From: Candidatus Hydrogenedentota bacterium
GTDB taxonomy: Bacteria; Hydrogenedentota; Hydrogenedentia; Hydrogenedentales; SLHB01
Assembly (NCBI GenBank): GCA_019695095.1
Contig: JAIBAQ010000016.1
Coordinates: 1 to 60,633 of the forward strand
Reading direction: 5' to 3'
DNA: 60,633 nt
A program made the translations under genes and the position numbers. Below, piece by piece: positions 24,290 through 32,054 of the stretch. The notes under the pieces were generated by a model, which had not been told where the DNA came from, ran no database searches, and saw only the letters and a program-made list of their open reading frames with translations. Within the stretch, counting starts at the first letter, position 1. Every line of letters starts with the position of its first letter.

Positions 24290-25153
24290 ATGGACGAGTA
24301 TATTCAAAAGGCAGCGGTGCTGATCGAAGCGCTGCCGTACATTCGAGAATTCGAGGGCAAAACCGTCGTTATCAAATACGGCGGAGCGGCAATGGAGAAT
24401 CCCTCGTTGCGCCGGAGTACAACCGAAGACATCGTCCTCATGAAATACGTGGGGATGAACCCGGTGATTGTGCACGGCGGCGGACCAGAAATTAACCGCA
24501 CGCTTACTCGTCTTGGCGTGGAAACCAAATTCCAAAACGGTCTCCGCGTGACCGATGAAGAAACGGTGAAGGTCGTCGAGATGGTGCTGGCGGGCACGAT
24601 CAACAAAGAGATCGTAACACTCATCAACAAGGCGGGCGGCAATGCCGTCGGTTTAAGCGGCAAAGACGCCAACCTGCTGCACGCGAAAAAAGTGCAGATG
24701 CCGGACGGTTCGGATATCGGTTTTGTTGGTGAGATCGCCAGTGTTCATTATCAGATTATCAACGTGTTGTGCGGCGCGGGCATGATTCCAGTCATTGCGC
24801 CGATTGCCACCGACCCGCAGGGCGCGACCTGGAACGTAAACGCGGATACGGCAGCGGGTGAAATTGCCGGAGCGATTCAGGCGGAGAAATTGGTGTTCCT
24901 TACCGACACGCCCGGGTTGCTTCGCGACCCGAAAGATCCGAGCTCGCTGATCCACCAGCTTTGTTACAAAGACATCCTGGAACTGACCGCGCAAGGCGTC
25001 ATTGCGGGCGGAATGATCCCCAAGGTCGAAGCATGCCTGAAAGGACTCGACTACGGAGTCGTGAAGACTCACATTATCGATGGGCGCGTCCCGCATTCCT
25101 TGTTGCTGGAGATCTTTACCGATCACGGCATGGGCACCTTGGTAACGCACTGA
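24290..25153 (+). CDS. argB: Acetylglutamate kinase
   Basis: Cytoplasmic kinase phosphorylating N-acetylglutamate, 287 residues. Motifs: VVIKYGGAAM near 23-32, VIVHGGGPEI near 61-70, GLSGKDANLL near 123-132 and NVNADTAAGEIAGA near 180-193. The usual argB N-terminus (IQKAAVLIEALPYIREF) favours ATG 24290. An in-frame ATG at 24263 would add nine residues and has no ribosome site. It is separated from argJ by 88 bases. Confidence 0.95.
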   Translation: MDEYIQKAAVLIEALPYIREFEGKTVVIKYGGAAMENPSLRRSTTEDIVLMKYVGMNPVIVHGGGPEINRTLTRLGVETKFQNGLRVTDEETVKVVEMVLAGTINKEIVTLINKAGGNAVGLSGKDANLLHAKKVQMPDGSDIGFVGEIASVHYQIINVLCGAGMIPVIAPIATDPQGATWNVNADTAAGEIAGAIQAEKLVFLTDTPGLLRDPKDPSSLIHQLCYKDILELTAQGVIAGGMIPKVEACLKGLDYGVVKTHIIDGRVPHSLLLEIFTDHGMGTLVTH

Positions 25154-25347
25154 GGTCGTTCCGCGAGACGTGGTAGGTTTGCTGTCATGTTGAGCGCGGC
25201 GGGCCTTCCGAGTACGCTTCTTGAAGCGATCCTGGATTCGATTTTCTCAACCCAACAGCGCAGGTCGAATAGATCCCGCCGGGGAATCTCCGGCGATGAT
25301 GAACACCAGACGTAATCGGCGTGCTCCTTGCGCCGAGGAGGTAGTGC
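25154..25347. other. Intergenic gap between argB and exbB
   Basis: It contains a small hairpin, CGCCGG-N7-CCGGCG (25277-25295), without a T-tract. A strong ribosome site, GAGGAGG, lies just before the exbB start. No gene seen. Confidence 0.4.
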
Positions 25348-26001
25348 ATGTCGTTGACGGATTATGGCTTTACTTCTCCGATGGACATCATGGAGAAGGG
25401 GGGTGTCCTGATGTGGCCGATCCTGGCCACGTCGGTCGTTGCATTGGCCATCGCGCTCGAGCGCTTCTGGTCGTTGCGCCGCGCCACGCTGGACACGCGG
25501 GAGTTCATGGATGCCATGCGCGGCACCTTGCGACAGAACCGCATCCAAGAAGCGATTGGGATGTGCGAGGAAGCCGACGCGCCGGTTGCGCGCATCATTC
25601 GCGCGGGACTGTTGAAACACGACCGCGGCAAGGACGAAATTCGCGAGGCGATTGAGAATGCCGGTCAGCTTGAGATTCCGCGACTGGAGCGCTTTCTCGC
25701 GGCGCTCGCCACGTGCGTGAACATCGCGCCGTTGTTGGGCCTGTTGGGCACGGTGCAGGGCATGATTCTGTGCTTCGCGCGCATTATGCAACGCCAGGGG
25801 CAGGTGGTTCCGGCAGACCTCGCCGAAGGTATCCAGAATGCGCTGTTGACGACGGCCTTCGGGCTGACCGTCGCGATACCCGCCATGATTGCGCACAATT
25901 ACTTCATTACGCGCGTCGAAGGCATGATCCTGGAGATGGAAGTCAGTTCAACGGAATTGTTGGATATTCTGACACAGACTCGCGGCGAGCGAGACGTTTA
26001 A
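25348..26001 (+). CDS. exbB: ExbB/TolQ/MotA-type proton channel
   Basis: Inner-membrane protein of 217 residues. Three spans are seen: about 18-38 (VLMWPILATSVVALAIALE), about 125-145 (APLLGLLGTVQGMILCF) and about 162-182 (ALLTTAFGLTVAIPAMIAHNYF). The family signature APLLGLLGTVxGM is intact. It forms the proton-driven motor with ExbD and energises a TonB-like protein. GAGGAGG precedes the ATG. Confidence 0.92.
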   Translation: MSLTDYGFTSPMDIMEKGGVLMWPILATSVVALAIALERFWSLRRATLDTREFMDAMRGTLRQNRIQEAIGMCEEADAPVARIIRAGLLKHDRGKDEIREAIENAGQLEIPRLERFLAALATCVNIAPLLGLLGTVQGMILCFARIMQRQGQVVPADLAEGIQNALLTTAFGLTVAIPAMIAHNYFITRVEGMILEMEVSSTELLDILTQTRGERDV

Positions 26002-26018
26002 CAACATGATACTCATCG

Positions 26019-26074
26019 GAAATCAGGGACTGACCCAAGCGCAGCGAAGCGGAGACGGGTCTGTCCCCGATTTC
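26019..26074. repeat. REP-like imperfect palindrome inside the exb operon
   Basis: Arms 26019-26036 and 26057-26074 match at 16 of 18 positions as inverted repeats (GAAATC..GGGAC..GACCC type). The 20-base centre is rich in AGCGAAGCGGAG. It lies between exbB and exbD, in an 89-base spacer that is long for this operon. It resembles the small mobile palindromes dispersed in many environmental genomes. Whether other copies exist needs the rest of the genome. Confidence 0.7.
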
Positions 26075-26090
26075 TGGGTACGGTGAGGGT

Positions 26091-26534
26091 ATGAAATTTC
26101 AACGAGTCGGAAGCGGAAAACACCGGGTGCGCGCGAGTCTGGATCTCACGCCCCTGATCGATGTCGTGTTCAACCTCATCGTTTTCTTCATGCTGTCGTC
26201 GACATTTGTTGTGCAGACGTCCATTCCGATCGAAACACCGGAGGCTCCGGGTACAGTCAAAATGGAGAACCGGGAGCTGTCCGTGACGCTTCAGTACGGC
26301 GATGGCGGGCCAGACGGCAACGGACGCGTGTATGTCGAGAACGATGAGGTGACGACGTGGGACGATCTGTCGCGCAGGCTTGCGGAGGAAGTGGCAAAGA
26401 AACCGGATGCGCTCGTACTAATTCGTCCGGATGAGCGCGTGGATACGGGAAGGCTTGTGTATGTGCTGGGCATTGCCACGAGCGTGGGCATCCAGCGATA
26501 CGGAATCGCCGCGGTTCCGCCGAAGGAACAGTGA
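26091..26534 (+). CDS. exbD: ExbD/TolR-type biopolymer transport protein
   Basis: Protein of 147 residues with one span near 22-40 (LIDVVFNLIVFFMLSSTFV). The essential Asp is in the family motif DLTPLIDVVF. The periplasmic domain ends with the expected pattern (PDALVLIRPDERVDTGRLVYVL). Partner of ExbB. Its stop overlaps the start of the TonB-like gene (TGATG). Confidence 0.92.
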   Translation: MKFQRVGSGKHRVRASLDLTPLIDVVFNLIVFFMLSSTFVVQTSIPIETPEAPGTVKMENRELSVTLQYGDGGPDGNGRVYVENDEVTTWDDLSRRLAEEVAKKPDALVLIRPDERVDTGRLVYVLGIATSVGIQRYGIAAVPPKEQ

Positions 26535-27364
26535 TGGTCCGCGTGGGCAGGCATAAGCCCGCCGTTGTGGCGTTTGCGTTCTCGGCGGCGCTTCACTTGT
26601 CCATGGTGACGGTGTTTACCATCTACATCGACATCCCTGTGCCCCGTCTTCGTTACTACACCTTCGACATAGTTAATCCCACGACGCACGAATCCTACCT
26701 GGGACCAATCGAGCCAGATATCTTGCCCGACGCCTCGTTGCGCGAAACGCTGCGCCTGGATACCGGCGTTCAACCCCTGGCCGACGTCGCCGAGAGCATT
26801 CCGGCCGGGGTTGCTTCGGAATTCCCCACGATTACGCTGCCCACGTGGGCCGTGCCTGAACTGGAGCGGCTTCAACTACGCCAGGAGAGTCTGCGTCTTC
26901 GAGCAGAGTTCACCCGCAAGCAGAAGCAAAGTCCGTTTTCGTTCTTGCTGGGCGAATCCGGGTTCCTTCGCGAGACGCTGGGGCGAATCACGGACTCAGA
27001 CGATGAGACAGCGGCGCCTCCCACGACCTCGGCCATTCTGGTGGGGCGGCCCGTGGAAGGTGTCGTGATGTACATCGAGTGGATGGCAGACCCGCGTAAC
27101 CGCGAGATCCTGTTTTCGCCACCCGTTGAGAGCCTGTGGCGGCTTGGGCCGTCCTCGCTGCAACAGCCCTTGAGCCTGCTGTTTAAGGTGGCGGCTACGG
27201 GCGAAGTCACCGAAGTGCTGACGCCTATCGAAGACGACAACGAACTGGCGGCCAGCGCAGGCAAAGCCCTGCTCAAGTACCGGTTTGCGCCGCTTCTCGA
27301 AGGCGGCGAGAGGGAACAATACGGGACGCTGATCATCGCGCCGGAAAGCAAGGACTCGCCGTGA
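26534..27364 (+). CDS. TonB-like periplasm-spanning protein
   Basis: Product of 276 residues from ATG 26534, with AAGGA six bases upstream (a GTG three bases earlier is possible). The N-terminal span (AVVAFAFSAALHLSMVTVFTIYI) has the Ser/His (SAALHLS) feature seen in TonB anchors. The long middle is not Pro-rich in the TonB way. The last 75 residues (SLLFKVAATGEVTEVL ... SAGKALLKYRFAPLLEGG) follow the beta-alpha-beta pattern of the TonB C-terminal domain. It is probably the energy transducer for an unknown outer-membrane receptor. No receptor gene is nearby. Confidence 0.65.
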   Translation: MVRVGRHKPAVVAFAFSAALHLSMVTVFTIYIDIPVPRLRYYTFDIVNPTTHESYLGPIEPDILPDASLRETLRLDTGVQPLADVAESIPAGVASEFPTITLPTWAVPELERLQLRQESLRLRAEFTRKQKQSPFSFLLGESGFLRETLGRITDSDDETAAPPTTSAILVGRPVEGVVMYIEWMADPRNREILFSPPVESLWRLGPSSLQQPLSLLFKVAATGEVTEVLTPIEDDNELAASAGKALLKYRFAPLLEGGEREQYGTLIIAPESKDSP

Positions 27365-27723
27365 TCGCGATCGAGCTGAAATGGGCCTTGCTGCTCTACG
27401 CGAGTATCCTCGGCGCGATGGTGCTCTTCGTCTGGGTGTACACCCAGGTGACCGTGTGGCGTCCGCACCGGTACCTGGGGCAACAGTTCCTGTGGCGATG
27501 CTCCTTCTGCGGATACACCTACCTCGACGAATCGCACGAGCACATCTCGCAGTGTCCGCGGTGCCAGAGTTTCAATTCCGCTACCGACGCCAATGTGAGG
27601 TTCGTGCCCGCGAGGGGAGAGACCGCTCCGGAAGCCATGACCGACGACGCCCTCGATTCGCGCCGGAACCCATCGCGCCGAAAACGTCCCCACCAACGCC
27701 GCCGGGGTCCTCGCCGCAGGTAG
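27361..27723 (+). CDS. Membrane protein with a C4 zinc ribbon
   Basis: Product of 120 residues from a GTG that overlaps the previous stop by four bases. One N-terminal span (ALLLYASILGAMVLFVWVYTQV) is followed by a zinc-ribbon pair CSFCGYTY ... CPRCQSFN (about 47-72) and a very basic Arg/Lys-rich tail (RRKRPHQRRRGPRRR). Function unknown. Last gene of the exb operon. The basic tail could bind nucleic acid or acidic lipids. Confidence 0.65.
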   Translation: MIAIELKWALLLYASILGAMVLFVWVYTQVTVWRPHRYLGQQFLWRCSFCGYTYLDESHEHISQCPRCQSFNSATDANVRFVPARGETAPEAMTDDALDSRRNPSRRKRPHQRRRGPRRR

Positions 27724-27830
27724 TCCTCTCGTGATCGCCGTTTGCTCGTTGGTTGCATGCGACGCCCAAGTCGGGTACCGTCTCACGTGCTGGTCCAGTC
27801 CTCAAGCTGCAACCCAAGATGGAGGCCCCT

Positions 27831-28724
27831 ATGCCGGCCAATCCCGTGCAGTACCGTACCGAGCATCGCATGGTAGGAGATCTGTTTCGAGCCGAGGCGG
27901 CAAGTCCCCCGCAGCGTTTTGCGCTGAGTGCGGCGCAGGTCGCCGAGTACCGGGAACGCGGATACGTTCGTGGGCCGCGCGTGTTGGACGACCGGCAAAT
28001 CGAAGCGCTGCGCGCTGGGCTAGAGCAGATTCGTACCGGGACAAATCCCCGGCTAGCGGAACTGTACGAAATCGACGACGCGTGGAAGAAGGCGCCCGAG
28101 AAGAACGTCTTCCATTTTCTAGGCGCGTGGCGCATCGACGAGGCATTCCACGATCTCCTGTTTCATCCGGCGATTGCCGTTCCCGTCAGTCAGTTGCTCG
28201 ACACGCCGCGCGTGCGTTTCTGGCACGACCAGGTGTTCTACAAACCGCCGCGGCATCCCGGCGTTGTCGCGTGGCATCAGGACTACTCGTACTGGACGCG
28301 AAGCGTGCCCGCGCGTCATCTGACGGTCTGGATAGGGTTGGACGATTCGACCTTGGCGAACGGGTGCATCCATTTTGTGCCGGGAAGCCATCGCTGGCCG
28401 TTGCTGCCAAAACTGCAACTGCTCGAAAACATGGATGGCATCAGGGACGTGCTTACGCCGGAGCAGTTGGAGCAGTTCAAGCCGGAACCGCTGGAGTTGA
28501 AGGCGGGCGAGTGTTCGTTTCACGATTGCATGACCTTGCACGGTTCGTACGGAAACAATTCGGATATCCCTCGGCGCGGCGTTGTGCTGAATTTCATGCA
28601 TCCGGAAACGAAGAGCGCGGATGGGAAACATCCGCTGTTGGTACACACACCTGTTATTCCTGAAGGGGCGATAATTGAAGGGGATGACTTCCCGATTGTG
28701 TATGATGCGGCATCCAAGAAGTAG
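27831..28724 (+). CDS. Phytanoyl-CoA dioxygenase (PhyH) family oxygenase
   Basis: Fe(II)/2-oxoglutarate-dependent oxygenase of 297 residues. The start at 27831 has GGAGG five bases upstream. Iron ligands are His149 and Asp151 in AWHQDYSYW and His237 in LHGSYGNN. Arg248/249 are suited to hold 2-oxoglutarate. The segment GCIHFVPGSHRW (179-190) is typical of the family. The substrate is unknown. It is followed 28 bases later by a DegT/DnrJ aminotransferase, so both may modify an amino-sugar or small-molecule product. Confidence 0.88.
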   Translation: MPANPVQYRTEHRMVGDLFRAEAASPPQRFALSAAQVAEYRERGYVRGPRVLDDRQIEALRAGLEQIRTGTNPRLAELYEIDDAWKKAPEKNVFHFLGAWRIDEAFHDLLFHPAIAVPVSQLLDTPRVRFWHDQVFYKPPRHPGVVAWHQDYSYWTRSVPARHLTVWIGLDDSTLANGCIHFVPGSHRWPLLPKLQLLENMDGIRDVLTPEQLEQFKPEPLELKAGECSFHDCMTLHGSYGNNSDIPRRGVVLNFMHPETKSADGKHPLLVHTPVIPEGAIIEGDDFPIVYDAASKK

Positions 28725-28752
28725 TGACCGGTAATTCGATGGAGAGCGAACG

Positions 28753-29952
28753 ATGATCTCAAAAGAACGCAGACAGGAAATCTTCCAACGCGGCAAGTCG
28801 ACGATTCACTGGCAGGGGGAGCCGAGACTGGGGAGTTCCTACGGCGAGGAAGAGGTCGAAGCGGCGGTCAGCGCGATTCGCGATGCGACCGTGCCGAGCC
28901 GTGGATTCGGATTTAGCGGGTATCCCATTCCCGAGTTCGAGAGAGCTTTTGCCGATCACGTTGGCACGAAGCACGCCGTTGCGTTGAACAGTGCCGGTCC
29001 GGGCCTGGACATCATGATGAACTACCTCGACCTGCAACCGGGCGACGAGGTAATCGTGCCCGCCATCAATTTTGTGGCCGCGCCGCTGGCGGTGTTGGGC
29101 GCGGGCGGGCAAATCGTCTGGGGCGAGGTAGACCCCAAGACCTTGCAGCTCGATCCCAGCGACGTGGAGAAACGCATCACGCCGCGAACCCGCGCCATCT
29201 TCCCGGTACACATGAACGGGCTTAGTTCGCCGATGGATGACCTTATCGAATTAGCGCAACGGCATCCGCACGAGAAGCACGGGCCGTTGAAGGTCATCGG
29301 CGACGCGGCGCGCGCCTGCGGCGGCGGGTACAAAGGCGAACAGATCGGGAAGAAAGGCGTCGCGACGGTGTTCTCCTTCCACACGATGAAGAACATGACG
29401 ACGCTCGGCGAAGGCGGCATGGTTACCACCGACGACGACGACGTAGAAGCGTACTGCCGCTCGACGCGGTTCTATGGAATGAACACCGACATCTGGGGGT
29501 CGTCGTACGTAATGACGACGGTGCAAGCCGCAGTTGGTCTCGTGCAATTGAAGAAGCTCGACGGCTTCATCGATGCGCGGCGGCGGCTGGCGCAACGTCG
29601 CAATGAGCTACTTGCGGACGTCCCGGAATTGGCGCTTCCACACGAACCGGCGGACTGCCGCCACTCCTACTACCTGTACACGTGCGTCGTATGCGAAGAA
29701 TGGCGCGGCGAGAAGCGCGACCGGTTGATGAAGATGCTGGAAGAAGAATACGACGTGCGATGCATCGTGGCGAATCCGCCCGCGTACAAGGCGCGGCGCG
29801 TGTTGCGCGATTGTACTCCCGGGCAGTCGCTGCCGTTGTCCGAATCGTTGGGCGAACGGCTCTTCTGCGTACCCATCCACCCCGCGATGACCGACGAAGA
29901 CAACGAGTTCATGGCAGCAGCAGTCATTGAGTGCGTGGAGCGGCTGCGGTAA
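28753..29952 (+). CDS. DegT/DnrJ/EryC1/StrS-family PLP aminotransferase
   Basis: Protein of 399 residues with the fold type I sugar-aminotransferase pattern: VALNSAGPGLDIMM near 76-89, EVIVPAINFVA near 99-109, Asp184 in VIGDAARACGG, and the PLP Lys213 in SFHTMKNMTTLGEGGM. GGAGAG precedes the ATG. Such enzymes make amino sugars or, in small-molecule clusters, amino-cyclitols. No nucleotide-sugar genes are adjacent, so the substrate is open. Confidence 0.9.
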   Translation: MISKERRQEIFQRGKSTIHWQGEPRLGSSYGEEEVEAAVSAIRDATVPSRGFGFSGYPIPEFERAFADHVGTKHAVALNSAGPGLDIMMNYLDLQPGDEVIVPAINFVAAPLAVLGAGGQIVWGEVDPKTLQLDPSDVEKRITPRTRAIFPVHMNGLSSPMDDLIELAQRHPHEKHGPLKVIGDAARACGGGYKGEQIGKKGVATVFSFHTMKNMTTLGEGGMVTTDDDDVEAYCRSTRFYGMNTDIWGSSYVMTTVQAAVGLVQLKKLDGFIDARRRLAQRRNELLADVPELALPHEPADCRHSYYLYTCVVCEEWRGEKRDRLMKMLEEEYDVRCIVANPPAYKARRVLRDCTPGQSLPLSESLGERLFCVPIHPAMTDEDNEFMAAAVIECVERLR

Positions 29953-30097
29953 GAGACGACGGTCGAGATTCACTTCTTCTGAGAAAAACGGCAATCTTCT
30001 TGCCATGTCTCTTACCCCGCACGGACAGCGTGTGCTCTTGTTCACTGCTCACACCGTCTGTTCCTCCTGCGCGCCGCACGGCGCAAAAACATAACAG

Positions 30098-30162
30098 CCT
30101 GGGGCAGAGTCCTCCGAAGCCCCGAGACGCAGTCGAGGGGCGAAGGAGGACGCCGCCCCAGG
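30098..30162. repeat. Large nested hairpin (65 bases)
   Basis: Three nested stems: CCTGGGGC/GCCCCAGG (30098-30105 with 30155-30162), GTCCTCC/GGAGGAC (30109-30115 with 30145-30151) and GCCCC/GGGGC (30119-30123 with 30137-30141). They are separated by small bulges, with a 13-base apical loop. About 20 base pairs in total. It could be a structured RNA, a mobile palindrome or an attenuator-like leader. It matches no riboswitch I know. Confidence 0.6.
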
Positions 30163-30202
30163 TAAGCAACCCACCCTAACGACCGCTCTAAAGGAGCCCC
30201 AC

Positions 30203-30229
30203 ATGCAAGAGGTTCTGCTTGTTTCTTAG
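30203..30229 (+). CDS. Possible 8-codon leader-like ORF
   Basis: ATG plus seven codons and TAG encode MQEVLLVS, preceded by a perfect AAGGAG seven bases before the ATG and lying 40 bases after the nested hairpin. No + strand gene follows within 1.2 kb, so a leader-peptide role has no evident target. Could be chance. Confidence 0.25.
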   Translation: MQEVLLVS

Positions 30230-30334
30230 GAGAGGCACGGAAGAAGACAGGCCGCACACACGGCGATTGGCACGGATTTCTTACAAGCGCACAAGTCTCA
30301 AAATGGGTTTACGTGTGCTCATCAAGAACGCGAA

Positions 30335-30736
30335 TTAGGCGAGAAGGACTTCGAAACCAGCTTGCGCGAAATGGTGGTCGGCGGTCAGTGCGCTTTTCAA
30401 ATGGAGCGTGTTCATCACTGCGAACGACGTACAATCCGTCAACGACCACCTTTTGTCATTTCTAATAGCGAATAATTCGACCGCATCGGACAGGAGCTTC
30501 GTCGAGCACTCGACAATTTGCGTGTAGCTATCCGACCTCAATTGAGAAAACAGATCGACGAACAGCTGCCGCGTTTCGGTAGACGAAAAGAAATTGCCCA
30601 CTTCAACAAGTACGAACTCTGAAGTCACGGTCCGCCCTCGAAAGCCTTGACTGAATTCAAGTGCTGCGGAGTGAAGTGAATCCCTTGGATTTGCCAATGC
30701 CACGTAAAACGAAGTGTCGGCAAAGACAGCTCTCAT
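30335..30736 (-). CDS. PIN-domain ribonuclease toxin (VapC-like)
   Basis: Protein of 133 residues with the PIN acidic residues Asp7 (FADTSFYVAL), Glu45 (FVLVEVGNF), Asp101 (SLTDCTSF) and Asp120 (TADHHF). Full family length. Its ATG overlaps the stop of the antitoxin-like gene by four bases, the usual toxin-antitoxin layout. Expected to cleave RNA unless neutralised by the partner. Confidence 0.88.
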   Translation of the reverse strand: MRAVFADTSFYVALANPRDSLHSAALEFSQGFRGRTVTSEFVLVEVGNFFSSTETRQLFVDLFSQLRSDSYTQIVECSTKLLSDAVELFAIRNDKRWSLTDCTSFAVMNTLHLKSALTADHHFAQAGFEVLLA

Positions 30737-30981
30737 AGAGAATCTTGGCTACGGGGAGCCCCATACAAATAGTGGTCGTGCTCTCGGGCGGCGTCAATGG
30801 GCAACCCCTCGGCCTTTCCGATTATGCCAGACATACGCTCGGCGAGGGTTGGGACGTTCACTTCGTCTTCCGATTGCTGCGGCGTCTCCCAGATCTCTAT
30901 CTGGACGGGGGTGCCGTCCGGAAGATCGATGAGTTCCTCTACAACTATCTGTCCTTCTTTGACCAAGCCCCTATAGGTCAT
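30733..30981 (-). CDS. Antitoxin-like partner of the PIN toxin (AF2212/DUF104-like)
   Basis: Protein of 82 residues. The N-terminal half (MTYRGLVKEGQIVVEEL ... LPDGTPVQIEI) has the GxIxL...LPxGTxVxI pattern of AF2212/DUF104-type small beta antitoxins. The C-terminal half is acidic and helical (VPTLAERMSGIIGKAEGLP), suited to wrap the toxin. Overlaps the toxin gene downstream and the small paralogous gene upstream. Confidence 0.75.
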   Translation of the reverse strand: MTYRGLVKEGQIVVEELIDLPDGTPVQIEIWETPQQSEDEVNVPTLAERMSGIIGKAEGLPIDAAREHDHYLYGAPRSQDSL

Positions 30982-31100
30982 GCGTCACCTCGTCTCCGGC
31001 GCGGCTCGCGAACCTCGACAGTCACAGTGGTTCCGTCAGGCAAATTGACGGTGCTTTCGAGGACGATGCGTCCGTCCACTATCGTACCGCGATAGGTCAT
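30978..31100 (-). CDS. Truncated antitoxin paralogue (40 residues)
   Basis: The ATG at 31100 has GGAGG eight bases upstream; an ATG at 31106 is too close to it. The product, MTYRGTIVDGRIVLEST then VNLPDGTTVTVEVREP, is a clear paralogue of the N-terminal half of the next gene. It ends in RRRRGDA where the toxin-binding half would begin. The stop overlaps the next start by four bases, so all three genes are one coupled unit. Confidence 0.65.
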   Translation of the reverse strand: MTYRGTIVDGRIVLESTVNLPDGTTVTVEVREPRRRRGDA

Positions 31101-31451
31101 GTTCATGGCCTCCGTTCTTTGCGCTAGACTCATAATACCACGATGCGCCATTTCCATCGGATTTGAAGGCCTGCCTGCAAAACGCCCGCGCTTGCCCCGG
31201 CGAATACTGTCGGCTCGAAGACGCGCCTTGGTCTCATGTCCGCGAGAAACACCAAGATGGTCAAGACAGCAGGAGTCAGCAGAACAGGCAAATTTGCCGA
31301 GGTCCCTTTGGCCGTAAATGCACCAACTGCGTTTTACCCCCTTGACCCGATCATTGCTGCATAGTTTAGGCTTGTGTTCGAGTGTTCGGGATACACGTGG
31401 CTCGGGCGCTCGGATACCCCGGCCGGGTAGAGAAACGTCAGGAGTGAGTGC
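31101..31451. other. Intergenic region between the antitoxin unit (-) and the MerR gene (+)
   Basis: It holds a TATTAT -10-like element on the - strand (31137-31132) upstream of the antitoxin unit, without a clear -35, and the AGGAG of the MerR gene. The spacing of a typical MerR operator was not recognised. Open frames here look like chance. Confidence 0.35.
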
Positions 31452-31973
31452 ATGAGGATTGGGCAATTGGCGCGTGCGTTTGGGCTGAGCCGAGGCACGT
31501 TGCTCCACTACGACGCCATCGGCTTGTTGACTCCGTCGGCGCGAAGCGATTCGGGCTACCGGGAGTACACCGAAGCCGATGTGGAACGTTTGCGTCGCAT
31601 CTGCACGTACCGCGCGGCGGGCGTGCCGTTGGCGGAGATACGGAGCGTGTTGGATACCGTCGAGCCGGAAGGATTCCGGCGGGTGTTAAGTTTCCGGCTT
31701 GCTCAATTGGGCGAAGAGATTGCACAACTTCAAGGACAACAACGCCTTATCGTGCGGCTGTTAAGGCCGTCCGAGGCGAACGAGGAACAACCGATGTTGA
31801 ACAAAGACCAATGGGTGGCGCTCATGCGCGCAACCGGATTGACGGACGACGATATGAAGCGGTGGCACAAGGAATTCGAGAAGATGTCGGGTAGCGCCCA
31901 CGAAGAGTTCCTGGTGTCGCTGGGAATCGGCGCGAAGGAGATAGCCGAAATCCGCGAGTGGTCGCGTAAGTAG
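31452..31973 (+). CDS. MerR-family transcriptional regulator
   Basis: Protein of 173 residues. The N-terminal MerR winged helix starts MRIGQLARAFGLSRGTLLHYD and continues GYREYTEADVERLRRI. A coiled-coil region lies about 85-105, then a helical C-terminal domain of unknown ligand (LTDDDMKRWHKEFEKMSG). No metal-binding Cys are present, so it is not a metal-type MerR. AGGAG lies seven bases before the ATG. Convergent with the Hsp20-like gene. Confidence 0.88.
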   Translation: MRIGQLARAFGLSRGTLLHYDAIGLLTPSARSDSGYREYTEADVERLRRICTYRAAGVPLAEIRSVLDTVEPEGFRRVLSFRLAQLGEEIAQLQGQQRLIVRLLRPSEANEEQPMLNKDQWVALMRATGLTDDDMKRWHKEFEKMSGSAHEEFLVSLGIGAKEIAEIREWSRK

Positions 31974-31993
31974 TCGGTCGATCCAAAACACTG

Positions 31994-32022
31994 GCGCCCC
32001 GGGACTTACCACCCCGGGGCGC
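31994..32022. terminator. Bidirectional terminator-like hairpin
   Basis: A perfect 10-bp GC-rich inverted repeat (31994-32003 with 32013-32022, 9-base loop) lies between the convergent MerR and Hsp20-like genes. On the - strand it is followed shortly by TGTTTTGG. The + side has little T. Confidence 0.6.
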
Positions 32023-32054
32023 ATCTATCTGAAAGCCCACCTAACGAGGCGGCG

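Larger units (their letters stand above)
29953..30334. other. Gene-poor stretch with structured sequence
   Basis: No conventional gene. It contains a GCGCCG-CA-CGGCGC hairpin (30071-30084), the large nested hairpin described separately, and a tiny ORF with a strong ribosome site. The rest shows nothing I can name. Confidence 0.5.

Noticed and set aside
30098-30162. Riboswitch or SRP/6S RNA
   Set aside because: The nested hairpin lacks the conserved loop sequences of any RNA family I know, and no + strand gene follows.
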